Part shown: piece by piece, positions 8,623 through 16,744 of the stretch | Numbering within the stretch: the stretch's first letter is position 1 | Layout of the letters: each line of letters opens with the position of its first letter | Assembly: GCA_002480525.1 (NCBI GenBank) | Contig: DLCH01000046.1 | Location: 33,222 to 72,406, forward strand | Length of the DNA stretch: 39,185 nucleotides | Source of the DNA: Gammaproteobacteria bacterium UBA7803 | GTDB taxonomy: Bacteria > Pseudomonadota > Gammaproteobacteria > Pseudomonadales > Azotimanducaceae | Direction of reading: 5' to 3' | Translations under genes and position numbers: made by a program | The notes under the pieces: generated by a model | Databases searched by the model: none | What the model saw: only the letters and a program-made list of their open reading frames with translations | Told to the model about the DNA's origin: nothing

Positions 8623-8651
8623 TTGACCCGCCCTGCCGGAACGAAAATGAT
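8623..8651 (+). promoter_or_regulatory. Possible sigma-70 promoter for the gene at 8678
   Basis: TTGACC (8623-8628), 17 bases, then AATGAT (8646-8651), matching the -35 and -10 consensus at 5/6 and 4/6 positions. It lies in the 138-bp gap between the divergent cytochrome and hypothetical genes, with a leader of about 20 bases to the ATG at 8678. Confidence 0.4.
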
Positions 8652-8677
8652 CCCTGGACACGTTCACGGACGCCGCC

Positions 8678-9322
8678 ATGAACCTCCGCAAGCTGCGCGA
8701 CGCCGAGGCAATGTTCCTGCACCGCTATCCCGGCGGCTTCGAGGACGAGGACCTCAAACCCATTCTGCGCCGCCACAACGTCGGCCAGCTCACCGGGTTC
8801 GCGCAGACCGCGCTCGCCCCGGAACGCTTCGCCCGCCAGGGCCAGGTGCTCGACGACATCGTGAAGATCGTGTCGCGCTCGTCCATGGTGTCGATGTTCG
8901 AGAAACCGAAGTTCCGGGACTACGTCGGCGGCCTGTCGCGGCCGTCCCGGGAGCAGCTCGCCGACGCCTACCGCCGCCTGCTGCACGACGATCCGGCCGG
9001 CGGCTTCGAGGATCTGGTGGCCCAGCTCGCCGAGGCCGGTCTCGCCAAGTGGACGCTGCTGACCGTGTGCCCCTTCTACTACCGGCCGCAGCAGGAAGTG
9101 TTCGTCAAGCCGAACACCACCAAGGACGTCATCCGCCGCTTCGAGCTCGAGGGTCTCACCTACCGGCCGCGGCCGAGCTGGGCCTTCTACGCCGCCTACC
9201 GCTCGGCCATCGACGCCATGAAGGCGGCGGCGCACCCGTCACTGTCGCCGAGCAACGCCGCCTTCACCGGGTTCCTGATGATGACGGCCGGCGACCGCGG
9301 CTCGGAGCTTGCCGCCCGCTGA
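8678..9322 (+). CDS. Conserved hypothetical protein
   Basis: 214-residue soluble protein with no signal peptide or membrane segment. The reading pattern (MNLRKLRDAEAMFLHRYPGG; SRSSMVSMFEKPKFRDYV; VCPFYYRPQQEVFVKPNTTK; PSWAFYAAYR) looks like a widespread, uncharacterised proteobacterial family that I recognise only by its overall pattern. No catalytic motif could be named. The ATG at 8678 has a plausible promoter upstream. It stands before the transglutaminase-like gene with a 42-bp gap and may be co-transcribed with it. Codon use and GC content match the neighbours. Function unknown. Confidence 0.8.
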   Translation: MNLRKLRDAEAMFLHRYPGGFEDEDLKPILRRHNVGQLTGFAQTALAPERFARQGQVLDDIVKIVSRSSMVSMFEKPKFRDYVGGLSRPSREQLADAYRRLLHDDPAGGFEDLVAQLAEAGLAKWTLLTVCPFYYRPQQEVFVKPNTTKDVIRRFELEGLTYRPRPSWAFYAAYRSAIDAMKAAAHPSLSPSNAAFTGFLMMTAGDRGSELAAR

Positions 9323-9364
9323 CGATATACTGCCCGCCATGCATCACGCGCAGGGGAGAACACC

Positions 9365-10066
9365 GTGACCGGCAGCACCGACATCGATCCGAAGTGGCTC
9401 GAGCCCACCTGGTTCATCGACAGCGACAGCGACGAGGTGGCCGCCTTCGCCGACGCCGCCGTGGGCGACGCCACCGACCCGGTGGAGATCGCCCGCCGGC
9501 TGTTCTACGCGGTGCGCGACGGCATCCGCTACGACCCCTACGCCACCGCCGCGGAGCCGGAGGCCTACCGCGCCAGCACCATCGCCGGCGCCGGGCGCAA
9601 CTGGTGCATCCCCAAGTCCGTGCTGTTCGTGGCCGCGGCACGCCGCAAGGGCATCCCCGCCCGGCTCGGCTTCGCCGACGTGCGCAACCATCTCACCAGC
9701 GAGAAGCTGAGCGCCTCGATGGCCACCGACGTGTTCGCCTGGCACGGCTACGCCGAGCTGCTGCTGAACGGCGAGTGGCGCAAGCTCAGCACGGCCTTCA
9801 ACATCGAGCTTTGCGAGAAATTCGGCACGAAGGCGCTGGAGTTCGACCCGGAGCACGACACCCTGATGCACCCCTTCGACGCCCACGGCCGCAAGCACAT
9901 GGAGTACATCCGCCAGCGCGGCTCCTACGACGACCTGCCGCTGGACGAGATCTTCGAGACCTTTCTGGAGATCTACCCGGGCTGGGAGCGGAAGGCGGAC
10001 GGCAGGATCGGGCGCGCGGAATCCGGCGGCACCGTGACCGACGAGGCCTTTCACGGTCCGTCCTGA
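9365..10066 (+). CDS. Transglutaminase-like cysteine protease family protein
   Basis: 233-residue protein with a transglutaminase core fold. The nucleophile is Cys81 in NWCIPKS and the histidine is His127 in FAWHGYAELLL, followed by the WRKLSTAFN strand where the third catalytic residue normally sits as Asp; here the motif reads FN, so the third residue may differ. No signal peptide was seen, so it should be cytoplasmic. The family includes proteases, deamidases and peptide-modifying enzymes; substrate cannot be inferred. The GTG start at 9365 has AGGGGAG upstream. The last 25 or so residues are low in conservation marks. Confidence 0.85.
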   Translation: MTGSTDIDPKWLEPTWFIDSDSDEVAAFADAAVGDATDPVEIARRLFYAVRDGIRYDPYATAAEPEAYRASTIAGAGRNWCIPKSVLFVAAARRKGIPARLGFADVRNHLTSEKLSASMATDVFAWHGYAELLLNGEWRKLSTAFNIELCEKFGTKALEFDPEHDTLMHPFDAHGRKHMEYIRQRGSYDDLPLDEIFETFLEIYPGWERKADGRIGRAESGGTVTDEAFHGPS

Positions 10067-10153
10067 TCCGGACCGGTTGCCCACGGCCGCACCGACGCCC
10101 GACTTCGGTCCGGCCGAATTGACAGCGCGGACGCCCTGCGCGAACTTGCCGCC

Positions 10154-11017
10154 ATGCACGTTCTGGTCGCCACCGATCTGACCGCCCGTTCGGACTGGGC
10201 CGTCCAGCGCGCCTGCCGGCTGGCCGCCGAGCTGGACGGGCCGCTGACCGTCGCCCACGTGGTGGATTCCGGCCTGCCGCCGGCGCTGCGCGATCACACC
10301 GTCGACTGGGCGGAGCGGGCGCTGCGCGCGGAAGTCGCCGGGCACCGGCCGGCGTCGGCGCCCACGTCCTTCCGGGTGGTCACCGGCCAGCCGAGGACGG
10401 CGCTGCCGGAGCTCGCCGAGAACGTCGGCGCCGAGCTCATCGTGCTGGGCATCCACGACGACGCCTCGCGGGCTGCGCGGCCATTCCACCAGTCCACCGC
10501 CGGGCGCCTCGTCGCGGCGACGCCCCGCCCCGTGCTGGTGGTCACCCGCGCAGCCGAAGACAGCTATCGGAAGGCGCTGGTGGGCGTGGATTTCTCCCTG
10601 TTCTCGCTGACCGCGATCCGTCAGGCCGCGGCCCTGGCGCCCCAGGCCGAGCAGGTGCTCGTCCATGCCTATCACGTGCCCTATCGCGGCCTCATCCGGA
10701 CGCCGGACGGCGACCAGTCCACCGCCTACGCCGAACGCCTTCAGCTCGACGCCTTCCTGGCGACCGAGATGGACGCCCTGGAGAGCCGGGCCCGCGACGG
10801 CGGCGCCCTGCCGGCTGCGAGGCGTTCCGTGGTGACCGAAGGCCAGCCGGGGCCGGTGATCCGGGCCGCCTGCGCCGCCGAGGGCGCCGACCTGGTGGTG
10901 CTGGGAACCCACGGCCGCGCCACCCTGTCCCGGGCGCTGTGGGGCAGCGTGGCGCTGGATCTGCTCGGCGACCCGCCTTGCGACGTGCTGATCGTCGGCC
11001 TGCCGGGCCTCCCCTGA
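10154..11017 (+). CDS. Tandem-domain universal stress protein (UspA family)
   Basis: 287-residue cytoplasmic protein made of two Usp domains (about 1-130 and 138-287). The second domain ends in GTHGRATLSRALWGSVA, a perfect G-x2-G-x9-G-S nucleotide-binding motif. The first domain has GIHDDASRAARPFHQSTAGR in the equivalent place, without the second glycine, so it probably does not bind ATP the same way. Such proteins are usually induced by starvation, hypoxia or redox stress. It starts at ATG 10154, 87 bases after the transglutaminase-like gene, and is convergent with the serine hydrolase gene. Confidence 0.92.
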   Translation: MHVLVATDLTARSDWAVQRACRLAAELDGPLTVAHVVDSGLPPALRDHTVDWAERALRAEVAGHRPASAPTSFRVVTGQPRTALPELAENVGAELIVLGIHDDASRAARPFHQSTAGRLVAATPRPVLVVTRAAEDSYRKALVGVDFSLFSLTAIRQAAALAPQAEQVLVHAYHVPYRGLIRTPDGDQSTAYAERLQLDAFLATEMDALESRARDGGALPAARRSVVTEGQPGPVIRAACAAEGADLVVLGTHGRATLSRALWGSVALDLLGDPPCDVLIVGLPGLP

Positions 11018-11041
11018 CCGGGCCGCTCGGCGCCGGCCCGG
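11018..11041. terminator. GC hairpin between convergent genes
   Basis: CCGGGCCG (11018-11025) and CGGCCCGG (11034-11041) form an 8-bp stem with an 8-base loop, directly after the Usp stop codon and 4 bases before the end of the opposing gene. There is no T-run, so it may act by structure or with Rho. Confidence 0.5.
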
Positions 11042-11045
11042 CGGC

Positions 11046-12290
11046 TCATGGCTGCGGCGCCGGCGAGCGGCCGGACGCAGCCGCGAACAGCCGCAGCAGA
11101 TCCTGCTCGACGCCGGCGAAATCGATGAATGCCGGCGTCTCCGCATTGATGTTCACGGCGATGGCGATGCCGAGATCCGGATACAGCGCCAGCCAGCTCA
11201 TGGCGCCGCGGCTGACTCCGCCGTGGTGGACCAGACGCACCGGCGCCTCCGCTCCGAACCGGGTGATGGACCGGTCGACCCGCCAGCCGATGGCGTAGTT
11301 CTGCTCGTTCACGCGCCCGTCGTTCAGCCGCACCGGTGTCCAGAAATCGTCGACGACCCGGCGCGGCAGAAAGCCGTCGTCCAGCCAGGCCGAGGCGACC
11401 TGCACCAGGTCCGCCGAACGCGCGGCCAGCCCGCCGCCGGGCCATCGCTGGCTGACGTCGGTGTGCGGATGACGCCGCGCCTGGCCGGGCCGGATCTGAT
11501 ACCAGACGGCCTCGCCGGGCGGCTTGCCGCCATGGTCGGCGAGATAGGGCGTCGCCAGCCCCAGCGGACCGGTCACCCGTTCCGCCAGCAGTTCGCCGTA
11601 GCTGCGGCCGGTGGCTGCCTCGGCGGTTCGAGCCGCGAGGTTCACGTCGAAGCTGGAATAGTGAAAGCCGTCACCGGGCTGGTAGAGCAGCCGGGATCCG
11701 TCCACCAGCGAAAGCCCCGCCTCGACGCTGGCGTAGCGGCGGCGCATGCACAGCGTGGCCAGGAGCCCGGCGATATCCGTGTTGTTCTCGTAGCCGGGCA
11801 TGCCGGCGGTGTGCGACATCAGCCGGCGCAGCGTCAGTCCGGCCCAGTCCTGGTTGAGCGGCTGGCGCCAGTGGGCGCCCACCGGGTCGTCCAGCGACAG
11901 CTCGCCCGCAGCCACCAGCCGCGCCAGCAGCGTCGCCGTCATCGCCTTCGAGGTCGAACCGATCCGGAAACTCGTGCGCGGCGTCGCCCGGGAGCGGTCG
12001 TCCAGATCCGCATAGCCGACGCCGGCGGACCACACCAGCCGGCCGTCGACCGCCACCGCGGCCGTCGCGCCGGGGACGCCGGTGCGCGACCGCATGTCCG
12101 CCAGCAGCCGGGCGGCCGCCATTCCCGCATCGGCATACGCCGGGTCCTCGAGTTCCACCGCCAGCGGGGCGTCGGCGGGCACGGCGACCCAGCCGAGCTC
12201 GCGCTGAACGGCCCAGGCGATCAGGCCGAGGCACACCGCCAGCAGCAGCAGCGCAGCGCCGCGGCGCACGATGCGGGTCATCCGCTTCAT
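11046..12290 (-). CDS. Serine hydrolase, class C beta-lactamase / LACTB-like, membrane-anchored
   Basis: 414-residue penicillin-binding-protein-fold serine hydrolase. An N-terminal hydrophobic segment (about 10-28) anchors or exports it. SxxK is S112-T-S-K115, and the second motif is Y211-S-S in the YSSFDVN context typical of LACTB-type peptidases rather than the classical YxN. An HGG motif occurs in RLVHHGGVSRG. The substrate is not predictable; esterase, D-amino-peptidase and LACTB-like peptidase activities are all known in this fold, and resistance to beta-lactams should not be assumed. The start at 12290 is fixed by GGGAGG 5-6 bases upstream. It is the last gene of the leftward SDR-tautomerase-hydrolase run. 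Confidence 0.9.
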   Translation of the reverse strand: MKRMTRIVRRGAALLLLAVCLGLIAWAVQRELGWVAVPADAPLAVELEDPAYADAGMAAARLLADMRSRTGVPGATAAVAVDGRLVWSAGVGYADLDDRSRATPRTSFRIGSTSKAMTATLLARLVAAGELSLDDPVGAHWRQPLNQDWAGLTLRRLMSHTAGMPGYENNTDIAGLLATLCMRRRYASVEAGLSLVDGSRLLYQPGDGFHYSSFDVNLAARTAEAATGRSYGELLAERVTGPLGLATPYLADHGGKPPGEAVWYQIRPGQARRHPHTDVSQRWPGGGLAARSADLVQVASAWLDDGFLPRRVVDDFWTPVRLNDGRVNEQNYAIGWRVDRSITRFGAEAPVRLVHHGGVSRGAMSWLALYPDLGIAIAVNINAETPAFIDFAGVEQDLLRLFAAASGRSPAPQP

Positions 12291-12347
12291 CCGTTCCTCC
12301 CTTGTCGGGGGCAGCCTGCCGATCGCCGGCAGGCCGCTCCCGCCGTA

Positions 12348-12590
12348 TCAGCGGTGCCCCGGGTCCTGTGGCTCCCGGGCGGCCCGGCGTCCTGCCTGGC
12401 GCCGCCGCTGCGTCACCGACAGTCCCGCCACGCCCCAGTTGTCGGTCGGTACCTCCTCGATGACCACGAAGGTCATCGCCGGATCCTTGCCGAGGACGTC
12501 CTGCAGCATCCGCGTGGTGCGCCCGATCAGATCGCGTTTCTGCGGCGCTGTCACGCCCTCGTCGGTCACCTGAATGAGTACGTATGGCAT
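12348..12590 (-). CDS. 4-oxalocrotonate tautomerase-family small protein
   Basis: 80-residue protein beginning MPYVLIQVTDEGVT; removal of Met would expose Pro1, the catalytic base of the tautomerase superfamily. QKRDLIGRTTRMLQDVLGKDP and FVVIEEVPTDNWGV match the usual helix and second strand of these hexameric enzymes, which move double bonds or hydrolyse halogenated acrylates. The C-terminal 20 residues are Arg-rich. It sits 14 bases after the SDR stop codon in the same direction, consistent with one operon. The substrate is unknown. Confidence 0.88.
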   Translation of the reverse strand: MPYVLIQVTDEGVTAPQKRDLIGRTTRMLQDVLGKDPAMTFVVIEEVPTDNWGVAGLSVTQRRRQAGRRAAREPQDPGHR

Positions 12591-12604
12591 GTGATGGCTC
12601 CCGG

Positions 12605-13342
12605 TCAGCGGCGTCCGGACACGAAACCGCCGTCCACCGGCAGAATGTGCCCGGTCACGAATCCGGCGTGATCGAGATACTCCACGGCGGCCGCGATCTC
12701 GTCGGCCTCGCCCACCCGGTCCAGCAGCGCCAGCCCGCGCAGGCCGTCGACGGCGTCCGCATCGTGCAGCGGCGTGCGCACGATACCGGGCGCCACGGCA
12801 TTCACGCGGATCCCGGCAGCGGCAAGCTCCGCCGCGAGATTCACGGTGAGCGCATGAACGCCGCCCTTGCTGACCAGCGGCGCGGTCGCCGGGAACCCGG
12901 CGATGGCGTGGTCGATCAGCACCGTGCCGATGTTGACGATGCTGCCGGACCCCTGCCTGATCATGTGGCGTACCGCGGCCTGGGACGTGCGGTAGGTGCC
13001 CTTCAGATTGCCGTCGACGAAGCGGTCGAGCTCCTCGTCGCTCACCTCCAGGAACGGCCGGCTGGCGAACACGCCGGCGTTGTTGACCAGCAGATCCAGC
13101 CGGCCGAAACGGTCCATCGCGGTGCCGGCCAGCGCCTCGCCCACCGACCGGTCGGCGATGTCGCCGATGACGTGGTCGACCCTGGCCGGGTCGTCGAAGC
13201 GCGCGAGGGCCGCCTCGAGGCGGGCCCGATCGCGTCCATGAAGCACCACGTTGGCACCGCTGTCGAAGTAGCGCCCCGCCACGGCCAGCCCGATGCCGCT
13301 GCTCGAGCCGGTAACCACCACGGTTCTGTCGATGTTGCGCAT
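12605..13342 (-). CDS. Short-chain dehydrogenase/reductase without the catalytic Tyr
   Basis: 245-residue Rossmann-fold oxidoreductase. The cofactor motif TGSSSGIG (11-18) and NNAG (87-90) are intact; HGRD after the second strand suits NADPH. The active-site YxxxK position reads PLVSK (Pro155 to Lys159), and there is no Tyr between Thr140 and Lys159, so the standard catalytic tetrad is broken. The remaining sequence (VNAVAPGIVRTPLH; VDGGF near the C-terminus) is a normal classical SDR. It starts at ATG 13342, with GGAGA upstream, and is divergent from a LysR gene that probably controls it. It may be an atypical reductase or a non-catalytic member. Confidence 0.9.
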   Translation of the reverse strand: MRNIDRTVVVTGSSSGIGLAVAGRYFDSGANVVLHGRDRARLEAALARFDDPARVDHVIGDIADRSVGEALAGTAMDRFGRLDLLVNNAGVFASRPFLEVSDEELDRFVDGNLKGTYRTSQAAVRHMIRQGSGSIVNIGTVLIDHAIAGFPATAPLVSKGGVHALTVNLAAELAAAGIRVNAVAPGIVRTPLHDADAVDGLRGLALLDRVGEADEIAAAVEYLDHAGFVTGHILPVDGGFVSGRR

Positions 13343-13354
13343 TGCGTCGATTCT

Positions 13355-13422
13355 CCGATTTGCTGATTCGAGTGGAGCGCAGCCTAGGGTTTGCGCATTG
13401 ATCGAAAAACCAGCAATCTCGG
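13355..13422. promoter_or_regulatory. Possible LysR operator in divergent SDR/LysR gap
   Basis: The 206-bp gap between the SDR and LysR genes holds an imperfect inverted pair, CCGATTTGCTG (13355-13365) and CAGCAATCTCGG (13411-13422), and a shorter ATTG-N13-CAAT (13397-13417). Position and symmetry suit a LysR-type site, but the repeats are imperfect. The rest of the gap up to 13548 shows no other clear signal. Confidence 0.3.
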
Positions 13423-13548
13423 AAATCATTTTTGCAGGATCAGCATCAATGTACGGGCCAGCCGAAGTGCCGGCGCCAGCCGGAAAGACAGCACCAGCCC
13501 GCCGCCCGGCCAGCCATCCTCCACGGCCGCGCCGCGGCGGGTTCGACG

Positions 13549-14463
13549 ATGGCCGATAGGCCGGAGAGCCTGGCCGGTATCCAGGTGTTCGTGCGCGTGG
13601 TCGAGAGCGGCGGGTTCTCGGCCGCGGCGCGCGTGCTGGATCTGGCGCCGTCGTCGGTGTCCCGCCAGGTGCGGGAGCTGGAGCAGGCGCTGGGCGTGCA
13701 GCTCCTGACACGGACGACCCGCCGCAGCAGCCTGACCGAGGCCGGGCAGCTCTACTATCAGCGCGCGCTGCGCATCCTCGAGCAGGTGGAGATCTCACGC
13801 AGCGAGCTCGCCCACCTGGGCGAGCCGGCCGGGGTGCTGCGGGTCACGCTGCCCAGCGGCTTCAGCCGCGAGCTGGTCGCGTCCCTGCTGCCCGGGTTCC
13901 TGGCCGCCTATCCGGCGATCAAGGTGCTGCTGTCGGTCACCGACCAGATCGTCAATCTGATCGAAGGCGGATTCGACGTCGCGCTGCGGGTCGGCCAGCC
14001 CCGGGACAGCACCTACCGGGCGACCCGGCTGGGCACCTGCCGCCGCATCGTCTGCGCCAGCCCCGCCTACCTCGATGCGCACGGCGAACCCCGCACGCCG
14101 GCGGCGCTCGCCGATCACGACTGCCTGACCTGGCGCGACAGCCCCGGATTCAACGTCTGGCGGTTCCGCACCCCCGACGGCACGGCCAGCGTACAGGCCA
14201 CCGGCAGCCTGTTCGCCGCCAACGCCGACACGCTGATCGCCGCCGCCGCCGCGGGCATCGGCATCGCGCTGCTGCCCGAGTGGAATCTGCGTTCCGAGCT
14301 GGCGAGCGGGCGCCTGCGGACGATTCTCGATGCGTTCCCGGCCGTGCCGGCCACCTCGACGTTCTACGCGCTGCATGCCCACGGTCACCACGTGCCGCCG
14401 AAGCTGCGGGCGTTCCTGGATTACCTGAAGACGACGCTCGCGGCGGACGCCGCGGGCCGCTGA
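13549..14463 (+). CDS. LysR-family transcriptional regulator
   Basis: 304-residue regulator with an N-terminal winged helix-turn-helix (about 8-66; FVRVVESGGFSAAARVLDLA, SSVSRQVRELEQALGVQLL) and a substrate-binding domain containing YRATRLGTCRRIVCASPAYL and ADTLIAAAAAGIGIALLPEW. This pattern belongs to the large DsdC/GcvA-like or PA0477-type subgroup usually placed beside a single divergent oxidoreductase. The ATG at 13549 is preferred; the upstream in-frame extension is low-complexity Arg/Pro/Ala and unlike the family. It is divergent from the SDR gene, which is the likely target, and convergent with the AraC gene. Confidence 0.9.
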   Translation: MADRPESLAGIQVFVRVVESGGFSAAARVLDLAPSSVSRQVRELEQALGVQLLTRTTRRSSLTEAGQLYYQRALRILEQVEISRSELAHLGEPAGVLRVTLPSGFSRELVASLLPGFLAAYPAIKVLLSVTDQIVNLIEGGFDVALRVGQPRDSTYRATRLGTCRRIVCASPAYLDAHGEPRTPAALADHDCLTWRDSPGFNVWRFRTPDGTASVQATGSLFAANADTLIAAAAAGIGIALLPEWNLRSELASGRLRTILDAFPAVPATSTFYALHAHGHHVPPKLRAFLDYLKTTLAADAAGR

Positions 14464-14465
14464 TG

Positions 14466-14483
14466 CCCCGCCCGCCGGCGGGG
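14466..14483. terminator. GC hairpin between convergent LysR and AraC genes
   Basis: CCCCGCC (14466-14472), loop CGCC, GGCGGGG (14477-14483): a perfect 7-bp stem filling the 20-bp gap between the two stop codons. There is no T-run on either strand. Confidence 0.5.
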
Positions 14484-15332
14484 TCACGCGGGATCGTCCG
14501 GCTCATCCGTCGCCGCGACCCGACGCACCCAGGCGGTGGGCGGCTCGCCCTTGCGGGCGGTGAAGACACGGGACAGCGCGCTGGCGTTGGCATAGCCCAC
14601 CTCGTCCGCCACCACGTTCACCGGCGTGCCGCGGCGGAGCAGTGACTGAGCCAGGCCCAGGCGCCACTCGCTGAGATAGCTGCCCGGTGTCATGCCGACG
14701 GTATCGCGGAACTTGACGGCGAAACGCGCCCGGGACATGCCCGCCTCCGCCGCCAGCCCGTCGAGGGTCCAGGCCCTGGCGGGTTCGGCATGAATGGCGT
14801 TGATGGCCCGCGCGAGGCGCGGTTCCGCCAGCCCCGCCAGCAGCCCCATCTCCATGCGCTGCTGGTCCATCAACTCGCGCAGGATCTGCACCAGCGCCAC
14901 CTCGCTGAGCCGGTTGAGCACCGCCTGCCGGCCACAGTGATCCGTCTCCGCCTCGCGGAACAGCAGGGTCAGGATCTCCGCCAGCGCCGGCGCGTCCGCG
15001 AGGGGCACGACGACCACCTCCGGCAGGGCGAGGCGCAGCGGATTTCCCTGGCCCACTCCGAAGTCGACGTTCGCGCACACCAGGTCGGCGCCGTCGCTGC
15101 CCGGCGTCAGGGCGTGGGACGTCGGGTTGAGATAGAAGATCGCGCTGGGCTCGGCGACGAGCTGCGGCCGGCTGCCGGGCGACTCCAGCAGTACGCTGCC
15201 GCCCCGCAGCATGTGCAGGTGGCCGACGCCTTCCGACACGTCGTGGTGCACGCACCTGAGCACGGTTCCCGAGTGGAAGACCTCCGCCCGCAGCTCGAAG
15301 CGCTCCAGCAGCCAGACCAGCCGATCCTGCAT
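14484..15332 (-). CDS. AraC-family regulator with cupin-type sensor domain
   Basis: 282-residue regulator: an N-terminal cupin-like domain (about 1-165; LERFELRAEVFHSGTVLR opening, HLHMLRGGSVLLE) and a C-terminal pair of helix-turn-helices (about 185-275; WTLDGLAAEAGMSRARFAVK, then VNVVADEVGYANASALSRVF). The opening is typical of regulators of this class that start MxDRLxxLLERF, so the ATG at 15332 is chosen. The frame extends 11 codons further to a TTG at 15365, but that codon lies inside the palindrome that looks like the operator. It is divergent from the cytochrome P460 gene, which it probably controls along with the downstream genes. Confidence 0.88.
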   Translation of the reverse strand: MQDRLVWLLERFELRAEVFHSGTVLRCVHHDVSEGVGHLHMLRGGSVLLESPGSRPQLVAEPSAIFYLNPTSHALTPGSDGADLVCANVDFGVGQGNPLRLALPEVVVVPLADAPALAEILTLLFREAETDHCGRQAVLNRLSEVALVQILRELMDQQRMEMGLLAGLAEPRLARAINAIHAEPARAWTLDGLAAEAGMSRARFAVKFRDTVGMTPGSYLSEWRLGLAQSLLRRGTPVNVVADEVGYANASALSRVFTARKGEPPTAWVRRVAATDEPDDPA

Positions 15333-15335
15333 TTC

Positions 15336-15373
15336 GATACTCTTGGATATGGATGCGATATCCAATGATACTC
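15336..15373. promoter_or_regulatory. Operator-like palindrome with flanking direct repeats
   Basis: TTGGATAT (15343-15350) and ATATCCAA (15358-15365) are perfect inverted arms around 7 bases. They are flanked by two copies of GATACTC (15336-15342 and 15367-15373) 31 bp apart, about three helical turns. On the plus strand TTGGAT-N17-GATACT and on the minus strand TTGGAT-N17-GAGTAT could serve as weak divergent promoters, in which case the palindrome overlaps both. Confidence 0.55.
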
Positions 15374-15428
15374 AGAGTACAGATTCCGCTATCAATATGG
15401 GCGCCCTACTCACCAACGGAGCAAGACA

Positions 15429-16058
15429 GTGCGCCAACCAAGCACGCTCATGATCACTGGATTCTGCCTCCTGCTCGGCGCTGCCGCCGGTCTCGCCGAC
15501 TCCCGGTCGTCCGCCTACCCCGACGTCGAGGTCGGCCCCCGCTTCGACGCCTCGGGCCAGCTCCTGCTGCCCCAGGGCTATCGCCGCTGGGTCTTCATCG
15601 GCGCGCCGCTCACGCCCCACGGCCTCAACGGCGGCGAGGCGGGATTCCCGGAGTTTCACAACGTCTACGTGGAGCCGGCGGCCTACGACCACTACCTGGA
15701 GCACGGCGTCTGGCCCGAAGGCACCATGATGGTCAAGGAACTCCAGCTCACCCAGCCGGGCACGTTTCCGGACGGTTCCCGGATCGAGGCTTCGGGCCGC
15801 GGCTACTTTCCCGGGGTGACCAACGGCATGGACGTGTCCGTGAAGGACAGCAAGCGCTTCGCCGACACCCGGGGCTGGGGCTTCTTCAACTTCGGCCACC
15901 ATGCGGCGCCCTATGCGGAAGCCGCGGCGGAAGCGCCGGTCGACGCCTGCGCCGGTTGCCACATGGCCAGCGCCCACGAGGACATGGTGTTCACCGGGTT
16001 CTACTCGCTGCTGGAGCCGGTGCCCGAGCGGCACAGTGCGATGCGCCCGCTGCGCTGA
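15429..16058 (+). CDS. Periplasmic cytochrome P460-family protein
   Basis: 209-residue exported haem protein. Residues 1-24 form a signal peptide (hydrophobic LMITGFCLLLGAAAG, cleavage near LADS). The family pattern is clear: YRRWVFIGAPLTP, FPEFHNVYVEP, WPEGTMMVKEL, WGFFNFGHH. The C-terminal CAGCH (174-178) binds haem c. The family includes hydroxylamine- or NO-oxidising cytochromes P460 and NO-binding cytochromes c'-beta; the distinguishing haem-crosslinking Lys cannot be assigned here without an alignment. The GTG start at 15429 has GGAG 7 bases upstream. It is first in a rightward run with GST and other genes, opposite an AraC regulator. Confidence 0.88.
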   Translation: MRQPSTLMITGFCLLLGAAAGLADSRSSAYPDVEVGPRFDASGQLLLPQGYRRWVFIGAPLTPHGLNGGEAGFPEFHNVYVEPAAYDHYLEHGVWPEGTMMVKELQLTQPGTFPDGSRIEASGRGYFPGVTNGMDVSVKDSKRFADTRGWGFFNFGHHAAPYAEAAAEAPVDACAGCHMASAHEDMVFTGFYSLLEPVPERHSAMRPLR

Positions 16059-16071
16059 GGGAAAGAACCGC

Positions 16072-16680
16072 GTGTACACCCTCTACTACCTGCCCGGAGC
16101 ATCGTCGCTGGCGATCCACGCGGTGCTGCGGGAACTCGGGCAGCCGGTGCATCTGGTCGAACGGGACAGCACCTACGACTTCACCGACCTCAACCCGGTC
16201 GGCGCGGTGCCGGTGCTGGTCGACGGCGATCTGGTGATCCGGGAAGGTGCGGCGATCCTGCTGCACCTTCTCGACAAGCACGACAACACCCTGCTGCCGA
16301 AGTCCGGCAGCCCGCGAGCCCGGGCCCTGGAGTCGATCATGTTCGCCAATGCCACGCTGCATGCGGCCTACGGCCGGCTGTTCTTCCTGCAGGGTTACGT
16401 GCCCGATCCGCCGGCCCGGGAGGCGGCACTGGCTGACGCCCGCGCCTGGATCGAGCGCCTGTGGCGCGTCGTCGACCGGCGCGTCGGCGTCAAACCGTTC
16501 ATCGACGGCCCGCAGATTTCCGCGGCCGACTTTCTGCTCGCCGTGTTCGCGCTGTGGCACGACACGCTGCCGTTTCCGATCCGCATCGGCGCGAACAGCG
16601 AACGGCTGGTGGCGGGCGTGCTCCGCCATCCGGCCTTCGAGCAGGCCCGGGCCGCCGAGGCCGCGGACGGACCGAGGTGA
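16072..16680 (+). CDS. Glutathione S-transferase family protein
   Basis: 202-residue cytosolic protein. The N-terminal thioredoxin-like domain (1-78) reads YTLYYLPGASSLAIHAVLRE, with NPVGAVPVLVDGD and the Glu-Gly glutathione contact in VIREGAAILLHL. An all-helical domain follows, with FIDGPQISAADFLL as the usual N-capping motif. The opening resembles the beta/theta-like bacterial GSTs; the catalytic residue is not certain. The GTG start at 16072 lies 13 bases after the P460 stop with GAGG between, so the two genes are probably translated from one transcript. Conjugation or glutathione-dependent isomerisation is possible. Confidence 0.9.
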   Translation: MYTLYYLPGASSLAIHAVLRELGQPVHLVERDSTYDFTDLNPVGAVPVLVDGDLVIREGAAILLHLLDKHDNTLLPKSGSPRARALESIMFANATLHAAYGRLFFLQGYVPDPPAREAALADARAWIERLWRVVDRRVGVKPFIDGPQISAADFLLAVFALWHDTLPFPIRIGANSERLVAGVLRHPAFEQARAAEAADGPR

Positions 16681-16744
16681 TGACGACGACGACACCGCCA
16701 TCCGACGAACGCCGCGGCGTGAGGACACCGGAGCGGTCCTCGAG

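Noticed and set aside
9325..9330. TATACT before the transglutaminase-like gene
   Set aside because: No matching -35 at 16-18 bases; too little to call a promoter.
10119..10147. TTGACA followed by a weak -10 before the universal stress protein gene
   Set aside because: The -10 (GAACTT) is poor and would place the transcript start at or after the ATG at 10154.
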